Shown one piece after another: positions 37,568 through 52,500 of a DNA stretch of 64,000 nucleotides. Positions within the stretch are counted from its first letter, which is position 1, and each line of letters opens with the position of its first letter. The position numbers and the translations under genes were made by a program. The notes below the pieces were generated by a model that did no database searches, was not told the origin of the DNA, and saw only the letters and a list, made by a program, of their open reading frames with translations. The stretch covers positions 125,889,475 through 125,953,474 of the forward strand of contig NC_134543.1 in assembly GCF_050624435.1 (NCBI RefSeq), given 5' to 3'. The stretch is from Tenrec ecaudatus (Eukaryota; Chordata; Mammalia; Afrosoricida; Tenrecidae).

Positions 37568-40500
37568 CTGGAGCACAAGGAACACCACAAGTCAGTGTGG
37601 GAGACGTGCAGTTTCCAGCAGACCTCTACCTGGCTCCACTTCCTGTCCCCACCCACAGGGCTGCCCACCATCTACAATGAGCACACAGGAGGCAGTGGGT
37701 AGTGTCTGCCAGGAGAGCCAAACCAAGTAACTGCTTCATCTCCATTGGAAGCTACCCAGTGAAATTAATAAAACACAGCAGGCTAGACAAGGCCAAACTT
37801 GGCACTTCTCAAAGCAGGAAGAAGAATTATTTCCTATTCTAACACCCAGCCCAGATAACTCATTTTTGTCTAGAACCAAGACAAGGGGTTTCCAGGACTG
37901 CAAGAAAAACAGCCTGCATTATTTGGCCCTTGATTCAAAGGGCAAAGCTATGTGATGCAACTCCCTACCAGTGCAGGGTTAAGAAGGCTAAACTCAGGCA
38001 ACCAAATTTCATGCTGTTTGGAACTCTGGGAGGGTCTCCCAATCCCACCAATAAAGGATTACGGATTCCTTCCCCCCATCTATACCACTACCTGCAGCAG
38101 ACTAGGGAAGCCCTGACTCCAATAGGAACCTATAGGCCAGACCACGTGACAGAGGCCAGCCCATGGGAGGGTGCCAACCCACAGCCTAGGTGCTAATCTT
38201 TCGTGAACTCTTTAATGCAGGGTACCATCCCCTGACCACGTTTCCTCAAAGTGCTGCTGTCATGCTAGACGGGGTTTAAAACTGATCCCGTTTAGGGCAG
38301 GAGGTGGGGCCTATTCCCTTCCTAAGTCCTTGGTTTCGGTCCCAGCCCTTCCTTACTCCTGTCCTTTGGTACAGAACGCATAGCTATTGTGGAGGCAGTG
38401 ATGAGTCCAGAAGGGGAGCTGGGGGCTATGGTGTGGACGGTGCAGATGTGTCCTTTCCAGGAAGCAGACACAATGGGAATGAGAGGGATGAGGGATGGGG
38501 CGGGGAGTGGCAGGAGGAGGCAGATGAGTCACAGATGGCAATAAATGCGGGACATAACATTGGAAGTGTAACTCAGAGTTGCTAGGCCCTCCACAGAAAA
38601 GTTAGTGAGGAAACTGCTTGTGAAACTCTTAGGCTCGTCTGAACCATATTTAATGATGGAAATATACATATGGAAAGAAAATACTGGTACTTACTTCCCA
38701 TATCCCCAAGTTCTCCACTGTAGCTAAGATTGCCTTTAAGTCAGACCTTGGTATTCTTACACCCAATGGACTGGCTATTAAAAATTCAGAAATAGTTTAT
38801 ATAATGATTGGCTCTAATCCTATTTGAATGACTCATTTAATAAGCAGTAGCTTAAGAGGGCTTTACCAAAGATTTTCTCTGACTGTATCAATGCAATTTG
38901 TTCTGAACTATTAATGGTTATGAATGTAGTCACTAAACAAAGTGTTGTGTATTTTGAGATGGAAAAAAATGATCTCATATAATGATCAATGCTTTTAATT
39001 ATTTAAAATAGTACTCAGAGAAATCCCTGGAAAAGTCTTTTCAGAGACATCTGCTTTAGAAAATGGACATTTCCTGGACATCTATGGATGATAAATGCAG
39101 ATATGGGACTGAGACCAGCTGCTCGAGAAGATTGTCTGGGTGGGGTTTAATTAGTAGTACATACTGACACACTGACTCACAGTTTGTTTGTTTTTAAGCA
39201 TTGTAGCACTGAGAACTTCAAGCAAGCTGTTTTATATGCAGAAAATATTTTAAATGTGCCTGGCTTAATAAATTAAAAGAATGGGAGTGAAAAAAGGAAA
39301 ATAGACATTTCCAAGTTGAAACTCCTGAACTGAATATTAAACAAGGTAAGGTGAATCTCCAGGAAGCAGATATTGTAATAGACTTACCTGTTCCCTGTTA
39401 ACCATGCTTTTCAGCATGGAATCACTAACATGTAGTTCAGTTTCAACTCATTTCCCCCAACCCCCACCAAAATACTGTTTAGATCTTCTCACACTTGTAC
39501 CTCTCAAGGCGCGCCGTACAACTAACCCTGGCTCACAGACAGATGGTAACCAGGTGGGCGACGCTGAGGTACCTGCCTGCAGAAGAGGCCCAGCTGTGGT
39601 TCGGAGCAGGAAGAGTTGCCGTTTCTAGTTTCTGAAGTTAAAGCTTCAGCAACAGAGATGCTTTGAGCAATTCTACCTCCAAGGAAGCAGGACCCACCAT
39701 GTTCTCTTCCACTCCTGTTTCTGTGGGTTACTAGCAACAAGATCTGCTAAAGTGGGTCAGATCCTAGACCGAGTCCAATAGCTAACTCTGTGGAGCTGGC
39801 TTACTTTTGGTAGAGGATGAAGACAAGTGGTGATCCCGTCTTGTGTCATAAACTCCCTTCCAGTGGGTTCTCTGACTGTTTAGATGCCCACGTTCTTAAC
39901 ACGCTAGAGGCAAACAGAGCGTGTCCAGTCTCCCTGCTCAAAAGCCAGCAAGTGCTCTTCCCCTTAGCCTTTGGCCTTTCCAGACTGCTCTCCCTACATC
40001 CAGATGCCCGTCCTTCAGCTGTTTCCTCGCCAAGATCCCTCTCCTTGCCAGGGTGAGACATCTTTCCTTTGCTCAAACAACCGACTCAAGCCCCACAGTA
40101 CCCATGAATTCTTCCTTGCTCTGTTCACAATGACTTATCACGCTTAGCCTCTCAAGGAATAAAAACATAAGGATCTTGGAGAAATATTTTTCCTTCTATG
40201 TATGAAGATTTTATCTTCTCCAGCTGAGCACTGTGGAACAGGGTCTAGGCCTGGGGACTCGGTAGGGTTCTAAGCGCAGGGTTGGATGAAAACAGTGGGC
40301 CCTTAGGTTCCAGCAGACTAACTCAAGACCCTGTGACCGATGCCTCACAAGGGGGGGGGGGGAAGGGAACAAATAAAAAAACATGACAGACTACAAAGAC
40401 AAATGTTTGCTCAATGAACAGACCAAGTACACTCCAGTAGCCTATGATTACAAAGCCTTCTCTCCACAAAATCCATTTTTTATCTTTACTACATATCTAT

Positions 40501-43500
40501 CCCTAGGGAAATCCCGTTAGGAAATCTGACTTATGTCTGGCTGAGAAACCAGTGCCTACCCTGCCACTGAAATGAAGTAGGAATGAAGGTGGTCACAGTG
40601 TCTAACCAGCTGTCCCCACCAAGGAGAGCAGGACAGTATGGAGTTACAATTCCAGACGCCAACAGACCAGCAAGCTCTAGTACAGCAGGAGGATTACAGA
40701 GAGTGAGTGTCCGGGCAGACAGGTGGGGAAGGCCCCCTGTCTGGTAGCAGGACTGATTCTTTCCCTCCATATGCCTCCTGCTATTCCCATGAATGCTCTT
40801 GAGGACTTTTTTCCAAAAGTGGAAAAGACAAGGTCTAATAACACATTAGCTGAGTCGGCTCTGGCCTACTATCTCTCTTATGAGGAATTGAAAGAAGCAG
40901 AAGTAGAAGAAGAAGGCAAACAATAGCAAATACCCCCCAAAGCTCCTTGTGCAGCAACAGTAGCAACAGCAAAATATCCATCTCCCCCAAAAAAGGAGCT
41001 CTCCTTTTAGGGGGGGAGGGAAGCCATACTCTACAGATGAATGAAGGAACCAGTTGAATCAGAAAGAAAAGTCACAGATGTTTTTGGTTGTTTCCCCCAA
41101 AGAAGCCAATTTCCAGGTTTAAGACCAAGCCACAAAATTAGAGCTAATTTGGCAATGACACTGGGTTGTCAGCAGTCACCTGATACTGTAACCTTGTCGT
41201 CCTACTTCTAGCCCTTCCTTTCTGATAATATCTGGTCATATTAATTTGGGAGGAATTCACTTAGAAGCCAGATTACTTGGGAATGGGATATTGTTTTGGC
41301 AGGAGAAAGCAGGGATGAGGCGGGGTTGAAAGGAATGGAGGAATGGATTAATTCCTGGCTGTGGTCCTGCCCCATCCCCACTCTGTGGGTCTAGTTTCCT
41401 AGTCTGGGTGGTTTGGGCACAAAGTGGCCTAGGTAAACTATTCAGTGTATTCCTAAGGTATTTTGTTTGGCTTGGTCAATCCCAGCCTAGTCTGGTCCAC
41501 TCCCCTTTCGTGTGAACTGGAGAGAGGGACTCACCACAAGTTGAGCATTTTCAGGCAGCTACAGAGTGTATAAAGAGAAAACACAGAAAGGAAGGAAGAG
41601 AAAGAGATTAGTCCACAGAGGTGAGTGAGAGCGACTCCCTGTGAGCCATGCAAGCATGCAGTGTGTGTCGGTGTTTAGCTTCTTCCTCTGTCACTGGGGG
41701 GAATAGGCCTCCCTTAGGGTTACTCTGAAGTGGGGCTCCTTGCTCGAAATTGGGAGCAGGTAGAAGCCTCAAAGTGGGCGCTGGATCTCAGTGTGGGGTG
41801 AAGCAAAACAGAGCATTGGTGGAGGCCCCCATAAGGGCTTTCCTAGGCAATTTAGGCAGCTAGCAGGGGAGAGAGCAGAAGACCGTGCCTGTACGAACCC
41901 CACCAAGCACTACTGGTTCTCACAGGCAGCCGTACTAGGCAAATGCTATCAGCCTCCCGACGGTTGGGAGGGACAGAGAAGTCGGTAGTCCACTACAAGT
42001 CCACCACGCCTGACCCAGACACCCAGCAGCTTGCACTTCCTCCACAGCGGCTAAGAGACATTCACTTTATCTCGTTAGGAGATGAATCAGCGAGAGGGGT
42101 TGGTGCTATAATGGCCACAGAAGGGCCTAAAAAACCATTTCGTTAATTCTCTGGAGAAATGAGGTCTTTATGTGCTAAGTTATGGCCAAAGTCAGTGGAT
42201 AACTCAGTCTTTGTGTTATTACTATAAGAAAATCAACCAAAAAGCTCCCTGCCTTCACTACCCTTTCCAATCACATTGAAACATGGTCATATGAAAAAAA
42301 GGCTGCCAGATTTTGTACACAGAACAAAAAAATCAAGACCCTATTGTTTCTCTTTCTCTTTACACACAACCATCGGGGTGAGAAACCCCAAATCAAGACT
42401 CGATTTGAAAGTTTCACATCATTTCCCAAGTCCCTACGCCGTAGGTCACCATCCCCTGCTCCCCACTAGCAGGCTGCATGCGTGCATGGACAAATTAAAT
42501 CACAGCTTGTTTGGGCCACCTTGTGCTTCTCCAGTTGTGACTTTTTCTGATAAAAATGAGCTCCCCGCATTTATGGAAGGCCAAGAGAATTAACACATGG
42601 CTGTGCCCCCACAGTCCCACGGGCAAGATGAATTGGTAATTCATGAAGGCATGAATCAGCAAAATGCCCCAAGCCATGAACGCTGGGCTAACTAACGTAT
42701 GGCCAAATATAATTGTCCATGCCTATTTCTGACACCTTCCGGAAAGGCCAAACCTGGGGCCACAGGTAAAGAGGCAATATTAGCCTTTCTTGCTAAATGG
42801 AAAACTTTAAACTTTCTTTCTAGTCTAGGCTTAGATGATATGAGAACAGAATATACCCAAGTGAAATATACTTCATGCAAATGGCCCCCTAGCTTACACA
42901 CAGAACACAACACCACACTCGCACACACAATTAGAATACACATTTACCAAAATGAAATGAGATGAATGGGTTCAAAAGAGAAACCTGTCTGGGGTGTTTT
43001 TTAAGTTTAAAGCCCATTCAATCTTTGTATTCAAAACATATTTAAATCCAGAACTAAATTTCTAGCCTTCAGAGCACGAGTCCCAAAGGTGAACTGGAAG
43101 CGGGGCGGGCCTGGGAGAGCCCAGACGATGTTTGGATGAGACTCCATGGAGCGCAATGGTCTCCAACCTTAGCTACACGAACATCACCTGGGCTTTTAAA
43201 GAACTGCAGTGCTTAGGCCATGGGAACCCAAAAGGATGGGAGTATGCTATGTTTATGTAGTTCTGTCATGCACTAAAAAAACTGTGAAAATCATGAAAAA
43301 AAATTCAGAATCCTTGAGAAGTGGGAACTTGTTTCCTTTCTAAGAAGGGTCTCCTCCTGGTCTAATAAAAACCCCCATGCTCTCCTTAAGTCACCAGTGC
43401 CCTGTATAAAGCAGGAGACAGTTCGCAGCGTCTCAACAGGGGAGTGCAAGCCTCCTCAGGTGCTCTTTAGCTAGTGGGTGGGAATGGCCACAGAGCGGGC

Positions 43501-46500
43501 AGGGGTGACAAGGAGGAGAGTGCATTGGGAAGGAGAGAGAATGCAGGTCTTGCCAGCTTTTTAACATCTTACACCTGGAGGTGTAGTTTGTTTTGACTTG
43601 TAGTTAGGTTATTCAAGGGCTACAGAGGCCATGTAGAGAACAATAGCACGATAAATAGGATTCCAGTCTGCTTCAGAGAATGACACGGGGCTACCCTGAA
43701 TAGTCGAAAAGGCTTTAAAAGTGTGTGTGTGTGGGGGGGGGGGGGAGAAGGCCTCCCTATCTGGCTTGGCAGTAATTGCTGATGGGTGAGAGGGTCTTGT
43801 GGGCCTGCCTGCTGCCCTCTTGGAGTTGCAGTCTGGCTCTGCAGTTGCTATGGGAGCGGGAACGGTGGGAGGGGCAATTGTGGTGGAAATGCTGCCTTTG
43901 CAGCCTAATCAACCATTATTTCACTTTCTACTGTAGCCTCTAAGAGTTTAAACACAGACCATGCCAAGAGCACTGATGGGGGGGGTAGCTGATGGGGGGC
44001 AGGGCAAGACATATACATGCAGGAGCAGCAGAAAAGGGGGTAAGGTAACCTCCTCATCCTCTTGGGATCCATGTGACTTCTTTTCCCTCTCAAAGATTCC
44101 CACTCAAAGATGCAGAGATTACTTTTCTTGCCTGACTTACTGAGTGTCCCAGAATCCAAACAATTTGAGAGAGAACAAAATGACTCTGAAACCCTAGTTC
44201 CAGGACTATATGCCCAGAGTTCTGAGCTATAACCAGAAAACGAATGCTGCTAAGCACAGCCCATGGTTTAGATGGGAGGCTTTTCTTGAGATCCCACAGA
44301 GAGGAAGGAGCTCCAGGACTCCATGAGGCTTATGGTTACTCGTTGCTGTATCTATTACAGCATGTTTCTTTCAAGAGTTTTGCACGGTGTGTACTAGACG
44401 AGTCTTTTGTACATTAGGAAAATACAACTGTTCTCCCAAAATTCAGAGCTAAAGCAGGGCAGCAGCCTTACAGTCCATGCAAAGGGTCAGAAAATGAGAG
44501 CTGAAGACACAAGCACAAGGAATTCCGTCTGAGATGGGCAGCACACGAGAGAGGGACAGGAAAAAAGAATCTTCAACCGCGCGACTCAAGAGTTCCCGTG
44601 AAAGATGAACGTACTTAGCTTCCTCCACTACCTCCACCTCAGCATGAGCTGTGATTGGTGCGTTGGAGTGGGCTCCTGTGGGGTCGTCGACATTCAGCTC
44701 TCCATTCGTTGAACTAACCACCTGAAACAGAAAGACAGAGTGTGACAGGCACCACGGTGACAGGAGCCTCCTGCCAGCATCCAAGAGGTCACTCGGGGAG
44801 ACCTGGTGTCTGGTTTAGGACCTAGCCAAGTAGTGCCTGAAACATTTGTTTTCCGGGATAGAGAGGTCAGCTGTCCTAACTGTGGGAGGGTATCTTACAT
44901 CAAACCCTAGGCCCATATTGTGTGAGCAAACCATTATGTTATCATATAATGGTAATATTGTTTATTCTGAGTATGTGTGTATGCATATGCTTATCAATTT
45001 AATACAAACAAAACCAGTAAAATAGGTCATGCTACTCTTTTTACATAAGGGGACACTCAAATTATTTAACCAAGGTATACAGTTAGAATCTGTTGGGCTT
45101 TCCTCAGAGAAGTTTGTCCTAAACATGTAGATTTTCTTCATACTGAAAAATGCACACAGCTCTTTAAGGTACCAATAACTCCATAGCTGACTTCAAAAGG
45201 TCATTTTGCTCCCTTGAACACAATGGACAACTGCTCTAGGTTTATTGTGCTACAATCATGTAACCTCAGTAATGTTGTTAAGAAAAATCCAAATGGAAAT
45301 CAAGAGTGGGCGCCAGAAACTATAAGCCGTTGAACTTTCTTCTTGGCTTTGAGCATTGTTTTGAAGGTATTCAAATCACCACACTGTCATATCCTCTTTG
45401 GTGAGAGGGTGGACGGTACGGAAACACTTTCCCTGAAAAGACTAGTCTTATTTCAACAATCTTTATTTCAGGTTCAATGCCATCCCACTTCTCAACGATG
45501 GTCCCCGAACTGTAAGTGAAGGCTCTCATTCCTGTCATCTGGTTAATGTGGACCCAATCAGGATTCTCTTGCTTGTGCAGCACTTCTGTCACCCAGTCTC
45601 ATTGCCAGCACGCGATGATTCCTGTTTATGTGGGTGCTGGGGAGTGGGAAAAGGGACCCTGCTGGACGGACAAAACCACTCTGTGGTTAAAGACCTTGGC
45701 TAAAACATGGGAGAGAACCACAAAATAGGATAAATGGTTCAGACAGCATACGCCCCTGAGGAAGTAACGTCATCTATTGAAGAATGTATTTCACAGGCTG
45801 GTGTGAGAATTACATGAAAAATGTCAGGGAGCGCATCCGGAACCACAGCTGGTGCACAACCATGGGGGCAGCACACTACAGTGACTGGGAGCTGGCTCTG
45901 GAGTGAGCCAGCTCTGGGTGTGAACCCCAGCATCACCACTTACTTGCTGTGGGTCCTTGGGCATGATCCTCAATCTTTCTGTGCCTGAGCTTCCTAATCT
46001 GTAAAATGGGGAAATAGATAATTGTGCTTACCTAATTGGGTTACTGTGCAGACAATCCACAGAAAACACGTAGTCTGATGCCTTGTCAATGAAAAAGCTC
46101 AAGAGGATCCTATAACTAGTATTTTCCCCTGATAAATGGTTATTTTTTTAATCTGCTTTGTTAACTTACACAAGTTTCTTTAACAGTAATCAAGGGGAAG
46201 ATAAGAGGAAATGTTTAGTCTAAGGAGGTTTTTGAGTTTTTATTCAAAGAGAAAGGGGTGGACAGGTGAATACTACTTACTGGTTGGTAGTCTATAGCTA
46301 CTATTAGTTCTACACTGGAAACATTTATTGTTCTTATAAATAATTAAACTTAAAAAATTAAACAGGGCTGTACAGGTAGTGAAACCTACAAAATTAAATT
46401 TGCATTTGGCCAAAAGAGATCTAAATTTCTGCGAGTGATCAAATTTAGCATCACTGATTAGTGGAGCAATCTAGCCCAAATTTACTTATCTTCTGACATG

Positions 46501-49500
46501 AGATGATAGCACACAATACCATCAATCAGTATTCTTACCCAAATGATGTTTTATCTGAAACTAACCATAAAGGGTTAGTTTAATCATAAACTAACCATAA
46601 TATCAGGCAAATAAAAAATATGAGATTTTCTATTTGGACATCTAACCTAAACTTTTCTACAAGGGCATCTAACCTAAACTATTTAAAACAGACAGTCTTA
46701 AAAATTTTTTAAATACAGAAATGAATATTATAGAATAAAAGAGATTAAGAGATTGAATAGGCCTAATAACTAAACACAATGCAAGAACCTTTGATTAAAC
46801 CCTGGACATGATAAAAATTAACTTTAGAAAATGAGGGCAATCTAATATAGACCATATGTTATAAATTACAGAACCGTTATTAATTTTTATAAGTATGTTA
46901 ATGCCAACAGGGAGTCTTGGGCTGTATATGCACTAGGCTGCTAACTACAGATCAGTAGTGCAAAACCCCTAACTGCTCTACTGGGAGAGAGAAGAGGCTT
47001 TCTACTCCCATACAGCGTTGCAGCCTTGGAAACCCACTCGGGCAGTTGTAGCTGCTCTATAAGGTTGCTCTATGTGGGAAGTGATTCAAAGGCAGTGAGT
47101 TTGGGGTTCTTTTTTATGTTCATGACACTGTTACATGATGGGATTGTCCTTGTTTTTAACAGATGAAGGCTTAAGTATTTTGAGATCTAAGTGTGATGGT
47201 ATCTATAATTTTAAAATAGATTAGACAAAACAAACAAACAAACCATGAGGGGCTTCAGAAAGTTCACGGAAAACTGCTCTGAAAAGGATCAGACAGAGAG
47301 GGTGAAAATTGTGGAACAGAATTCAAGATCATAAAAGAAGCCTGGCTTATTGCTCAGTTAGAGACAGGTGGGACACCCCACCCCATCCAGCCCCCACAAG
47401 ACCTGGGTGGCCCTTGTCCGTCAGGTCTGGAACTGAACGTACTTAGGTGTTAGAAGAACCAACCAGTTACAGTGTAAAAAGGCAGCATTTACCACAGGCA
47501 ATGGAGGGAGAATGGAGATAGGAAACAGGGAGGAGGTGGGATAAACAATGGTGCATCGAATGCTTTGTATCAGAACAGGTATGAATTATTGAATGTAACA
47601 CTGTGATCTGTTCTATAAACCTTCACCTAATTCAAAAAGGTTTTTTTTAAAGGTTCGTGTAAAAATGGAGTTAAAAGATAATTAATTTTTTCACAAAATT
47701 TTTGAAGCCCCTTTATGCATATACACTCATACAGATTTGAAGCAAATATGGCAATAATCGTTATTCATTAATCTGGACTAAAGTTACACAGAGCCTCCTT
47801 TCATTATGTTTTTAACTTTTCTGTAGATTGGAAAATGAAACACAAAAGACTTTATGGGGGTACCCACAAAAACAAAAAGAGAAGGGGAAAAATGAGGAGC
47901 TAATATCAGGGGCTCCAGTAGGAAGAGAATGCTTTGAAAATGGTGATGGCAGCATACGTGCAAATGTGCTTGCCACACTGGATGAATGTATGGATTGTGA
48001 TAAGAGATGTAAGCGCCCCATAAAAGTATTTAGTTTTTTAAAAAGCGAGAGAGGATTTACAGGTTGGAGGACCGTGGGCCACATCCACTAAAGCTCTTGT
48101 GCTTATTCCCTCAGCTGTGTCGTGAACACATCTGGCTGCAGGCTAGTGACAATGCTGGCGAGCCTGCAAGCACAGGGGTAAAGGAGAAATCTTGCTTCTT
48201 TTTTAAAAATCATTTTATTGGGGGCTCAGACAACTCTTATCACAATCCACACATCCATCCATTGTGTCAAGCACATTTGTATATTCGTTGCCCTCATCAT
48301 TCTCAAAATATTTGCTCTCCACAAAATCTTGTTTCTTAATAAATGATTCAGGAATTAGACAAGATGTTAAAAGAAAAAAAAAAACCTTGGTTCAAATGAA
48401 TTAGCGGTAAGCAACAGCGCTGAGCATAACCTGGCAACTTTGGGCCACAGAACTTAATCACAGTGTTTCGCATGCCTCATACTCTCTAATTTCTTTTACA
48501 AATTGCCACTTGGCCCAGAAGTAATGGCTTTGTGCAGTCTAAGGAAAAGGTCATCCTACTGGCGTAGATCAGACCTCTAACCTGTACAGCGAGCTTCTGT
48601 GTACCCTTCTTTACATCTCAAATATGCCTAGCGATCAACGGCTACTCGTGGGTCTACGGCACAGCTATCTAAGAATTACTGCAGGTGGGGGGTAATTTTT
48701 ATACTGATTAACTGGTATTTTTGTTTCATTACTGTAACTTCTTTAAAAAACTGGTATATTTTAAGAGATATATTGGGTTAAATAAAATATACTTCTGAAA
48801 TTAGTCTTACCTACTTCTTTTTACTTTAATGTGGCTACTCATAAGCTTTAAATGGCAAGCGTTACTTATATTAGACTACTACTGAACAACACTGTTTTAA
48901 AGCATCTTTTTAATTAAGCGTTAATTTGTGATGGCTACTTATCTGAAATTGGGTTAATGAGATCAAAAAGAATATGTGCTCAAGATAGCAGATGATATTG
49001 CCAATTACCCTAAAGATAGCTGTCCTATTTAACTTTCTACCAATAGTGTTCACATAGATGAGCCAACCGACATTGTCAAATTTTAAAGTCTGCCAAGATG
49101 CTGGGCCACAATTGACATATTTTAATCTATTTTGATTTCATTTTTTATCAGAACTATATAAAAACATGTGTAAATAATAAAATATTTCTAAAAGAATTGT
49201 TAGGAAAACCAGCAGTCTCTTTCCCTCCATTCTACCATAGCTGATTCATTTTTTTATTTCAATGCATCTTGAATTTTCAAGACATTAAATTAATAATAGG
49301 CATACCATTTTCCATCCTTGTATTCTCCCAGACAGAGTCCGTCTCAGAAGGCCACAGGCGCAGTCCGACTCAACTTGATGACAGTGAGTGGGTTGAGCTT
49401 TTACTCTCCCATCACAGTTCATGTCATAATTTTGGCTAGGCGAATTCTTACTATTTGCATTATGATGATGAACCTTAAAGGCTGTTCATTACTGAGTCAC

Positions 49501-52500
49501 AGAATCCACTATGGTTATCTTTTCTTTCCTGTGCCACTGATTATTTCCCTCGGAGTTACATTTGCTTTAAAATTGTTGTTAAATATTAATTGTTAACCAC
49601 TAATTCTACCCAACCTTTCTACCATTTCCACAATGGTTTCTCTCAGGACAGCTGACATCATTGACATCCCAGTGATGCGACCATGTTGGTGAAATTACTC
49701 TTGGCATCTCCTGACCATTGCTGTTTTGGACAGGCTGCCCTGCCTCCTGGCCAACTGCTGTCATTGGGGATCTCACTTTACTACTTGGGCTTCCCTATGC
49801 TCCGTCCCTTACTGGAGTCTTCCGTTTCCTGGTTCCCACATATCCCTCTTTCTTGGGCTAGTCACTCCTCCTAGAGTATCATCCTCCCACAGCTTCATTG
49901 AAAAGGGGCGTGAGCTTATAGGAAAAGTAAAAACTTTGGGAGAGCAGAGTTTTGGAAACCTCTTTATTTTATACTTTCACCAGATTGACAATATAGCCAA
50001 ATTCAGAATTATAAATAAAAATAATACCTCCAAGATTTTGAAGGCATTGTACGCACCTAGTCTTTTAAATTCTAGTATTTCTGTCAAGATATTTGAAACT
50101 CCATTCATTTCTGTTTTTTGGTTTTTTAAAATTTCTAATCCTTTCTTTGTGTGTGACCATTTATTTTTGTTTCTGGGAACTTTGAAGGCTCTTTTTTGTC
50201 CTCAGCGCTCTGAAATCTCACAACGATACATCTTGGCACGGTTCTGAGTTCATTATTTCTATCTGGAAACCGGTTTTTGAATTCTGGGGAAGCACTTTGC
50301 TGATTCCCTCCCTTCCATTTTCTACAGATTTCATATATTCAAAAAACGGAACTTGTTAAATTCTCCTCAAATTTTTTATTGTTTTAATCCTGTGGTCTCT
50401 TTGTTCTGCCGTCTGGGGGTTGCTTCTAAACTATTCTACTGAGCTTTCATTTTTGTTTTTGAATTGGGTGAATGTTTACAGAACAAATCAGTTTTGTCAT
50501 GCAATAGATCATACGCATTTTGCTACATGTCATTGATTCTACTCCCCATAACATAATCTCACTTATCCTACCTGCTGTTTCTTATTTCCATTTCGTTTTC
50601 TTTCCTGACCCTCTGAACTTTGTCCTTGGGCAAATGCTGCCCTTTAGATTCTTATTCCCTTTAGAAATTTATCTCCTTTGGCTAAAAACTGAGTCATCGG
50701 GGGAGCTCAGTTCCAGGCTTGAAGGTTCTGCCCGTCTTTAGCTGACCTGCAAGGCTGGTTGTTTAGTGATTTTTTTAGTTTCATCCCACATTTTCCTTCC
50801 ACTTCATCCAAGACCTTCTAATATAACTCCTTTCCGAACAGTTGGTAGTGGTAGCCAAGAGTTCTTAGTTTTTGCTCATTATTTCTTAAATCTCCATAAG
50901 CTCGTTCACTCTTTTCTGCTGTTGACGTTGTTGTGTATTGTGGTTTGTGTGGAAGTTTACAGAGCAAACTGCTTTCCCATTCAGCAATCTTTCCTCCCTC
51001 TTATTGCCTTCTGACCTTTTAGGAGGGGAAGGCAGGGCAAATGCTACCTTTATAAACGTTCAATTTTTAATAACATCCTGACTAAATAACCTGTTGGAAA
51101 GCTCTATATTGCTGTAGTACCTTCTGGTTTTGTACCATCTGGGGATATTAATAGCAAGGATCCTTTGCTCATTTGCTCTGACCTCTTTCTTATTAAAGGC
51201 CTTTCGGAGATTTCTCACCGTCTAACAATACTTGATCGTCACATATGAATGTGGGGGTTCCACAGTCCACTGCCACTATGAGCATGTATGGTGACACATG
51301 GGTCCTAGTGTATGACGCTGTGACAGGGTCGTTGCATTGGGGAAAGCCTGCTGTCCACATGCTTAGATGTTTTCTTTGGACTCATCAGATTTCTCAGCAT
51401 GAACTCTTTCTATCTCTTGCCTGGAAGGTGGAGATCTGGCTTTCAGCATTCTGAAACACTAACTGGGGTAAACATCCACTCAAGATACACACACTCACTT
51501 CATCTTCTTCCGTCAGTAAACTCTTCTTCCCCCACATGCTGCAGATGGTCTCTGTGTTTCCCCATGCTAGACAACAAACTTCCAGTCATTCTTGGGATGG
51601 GGTAAGGGATCAAAGGAGCTACTGCTTCTTAATCAATTATCTGAATTTTAGCAAATAACCTTCCCTAACCATTTATTTCCACTTATAGAAGGCCAATTCC
51701 TGGGCCTTTTGAAGATGTCTCAGTAAAAACTAGGCTTAATTCCCAGCTTTCTCATCTCTTGGCTCCTGATCCAGTTTTCTTGGGACTATTAAAATTGCAT
51801 GTCTGCTTTCTAGTTTCCAAAATTTAGTTGTTGTGTTACCTACTCCTCTGTTTTAGTCATTCATATAAGAAGTTATGTCTTTTAAAAAAATCCCTTGACA
51901 ATTCCTTTAGCGTTGTTTCAGGAGGATGTTCACAGCAGTGTGTACAACCTGGTGAAAAGGGTGAAAGCCGTCCCTGAATTTCTGGAGAATAATGTGAGCT
52001 TTTAGGCAACCATTCCTTGTAAAAGCACATGCTAGACAATCAAACCTGTATAGATGTACTTTACATGCAAAAGGTCTGTCTCTTTACAGGAATCTGTGTT
52101 TGTTAGCTGGATTCATTTGGGTGCCCCAAGTAATGTTACCATTTATCATCATGGAAAAATATTCAGGTTAAGATTATTACAATAGGAAAAGATAACAGAA
52201 ACATTCCAGATAAGCCAAATAAAATCAGAAATTAATTATTCGAGACCACACTTAATCCAGGGGAATAAAATTTTTTTTAAAGCCTACTTTTCTTTGCTAC
52301 TCACTCCAGACACAGTTGACTTGTATCAATTAACTTCCTCACCTTCTTACAGACTGCTATACATATGCAGTCTTCTACCCACAAAACACTTATTTTCTAC
52401 TTCTCCGGTCTTTACAATTCATAGCCTCTACCTTAAGACACTTGTACCTCGAGGCCATTCTTGTGGTTTATCAAGAGTAGATGTAGGTGGCAGAGCTAGG

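Larger units (their letters stand above)
37568..44614 (-). other. CSNK1G1 last intron
   Basis: 7 kb. Only one named old repeat (43149-43240) and short G-runs (40350-40363, 43733-43745) recognised. No further exon seen on either strand. Confidence 0.55.

Noticed and set aside
44449-44615. Read-through of the CSNK1G1 penultimate exon, giving an alternative C-terminus beginning [12 protein letters not shown].
   Set aside because: The donor GTACGT is good and the downstream exon restores the known [11 protein letters not shown] tail; read-through is only a frame artefact without other support.
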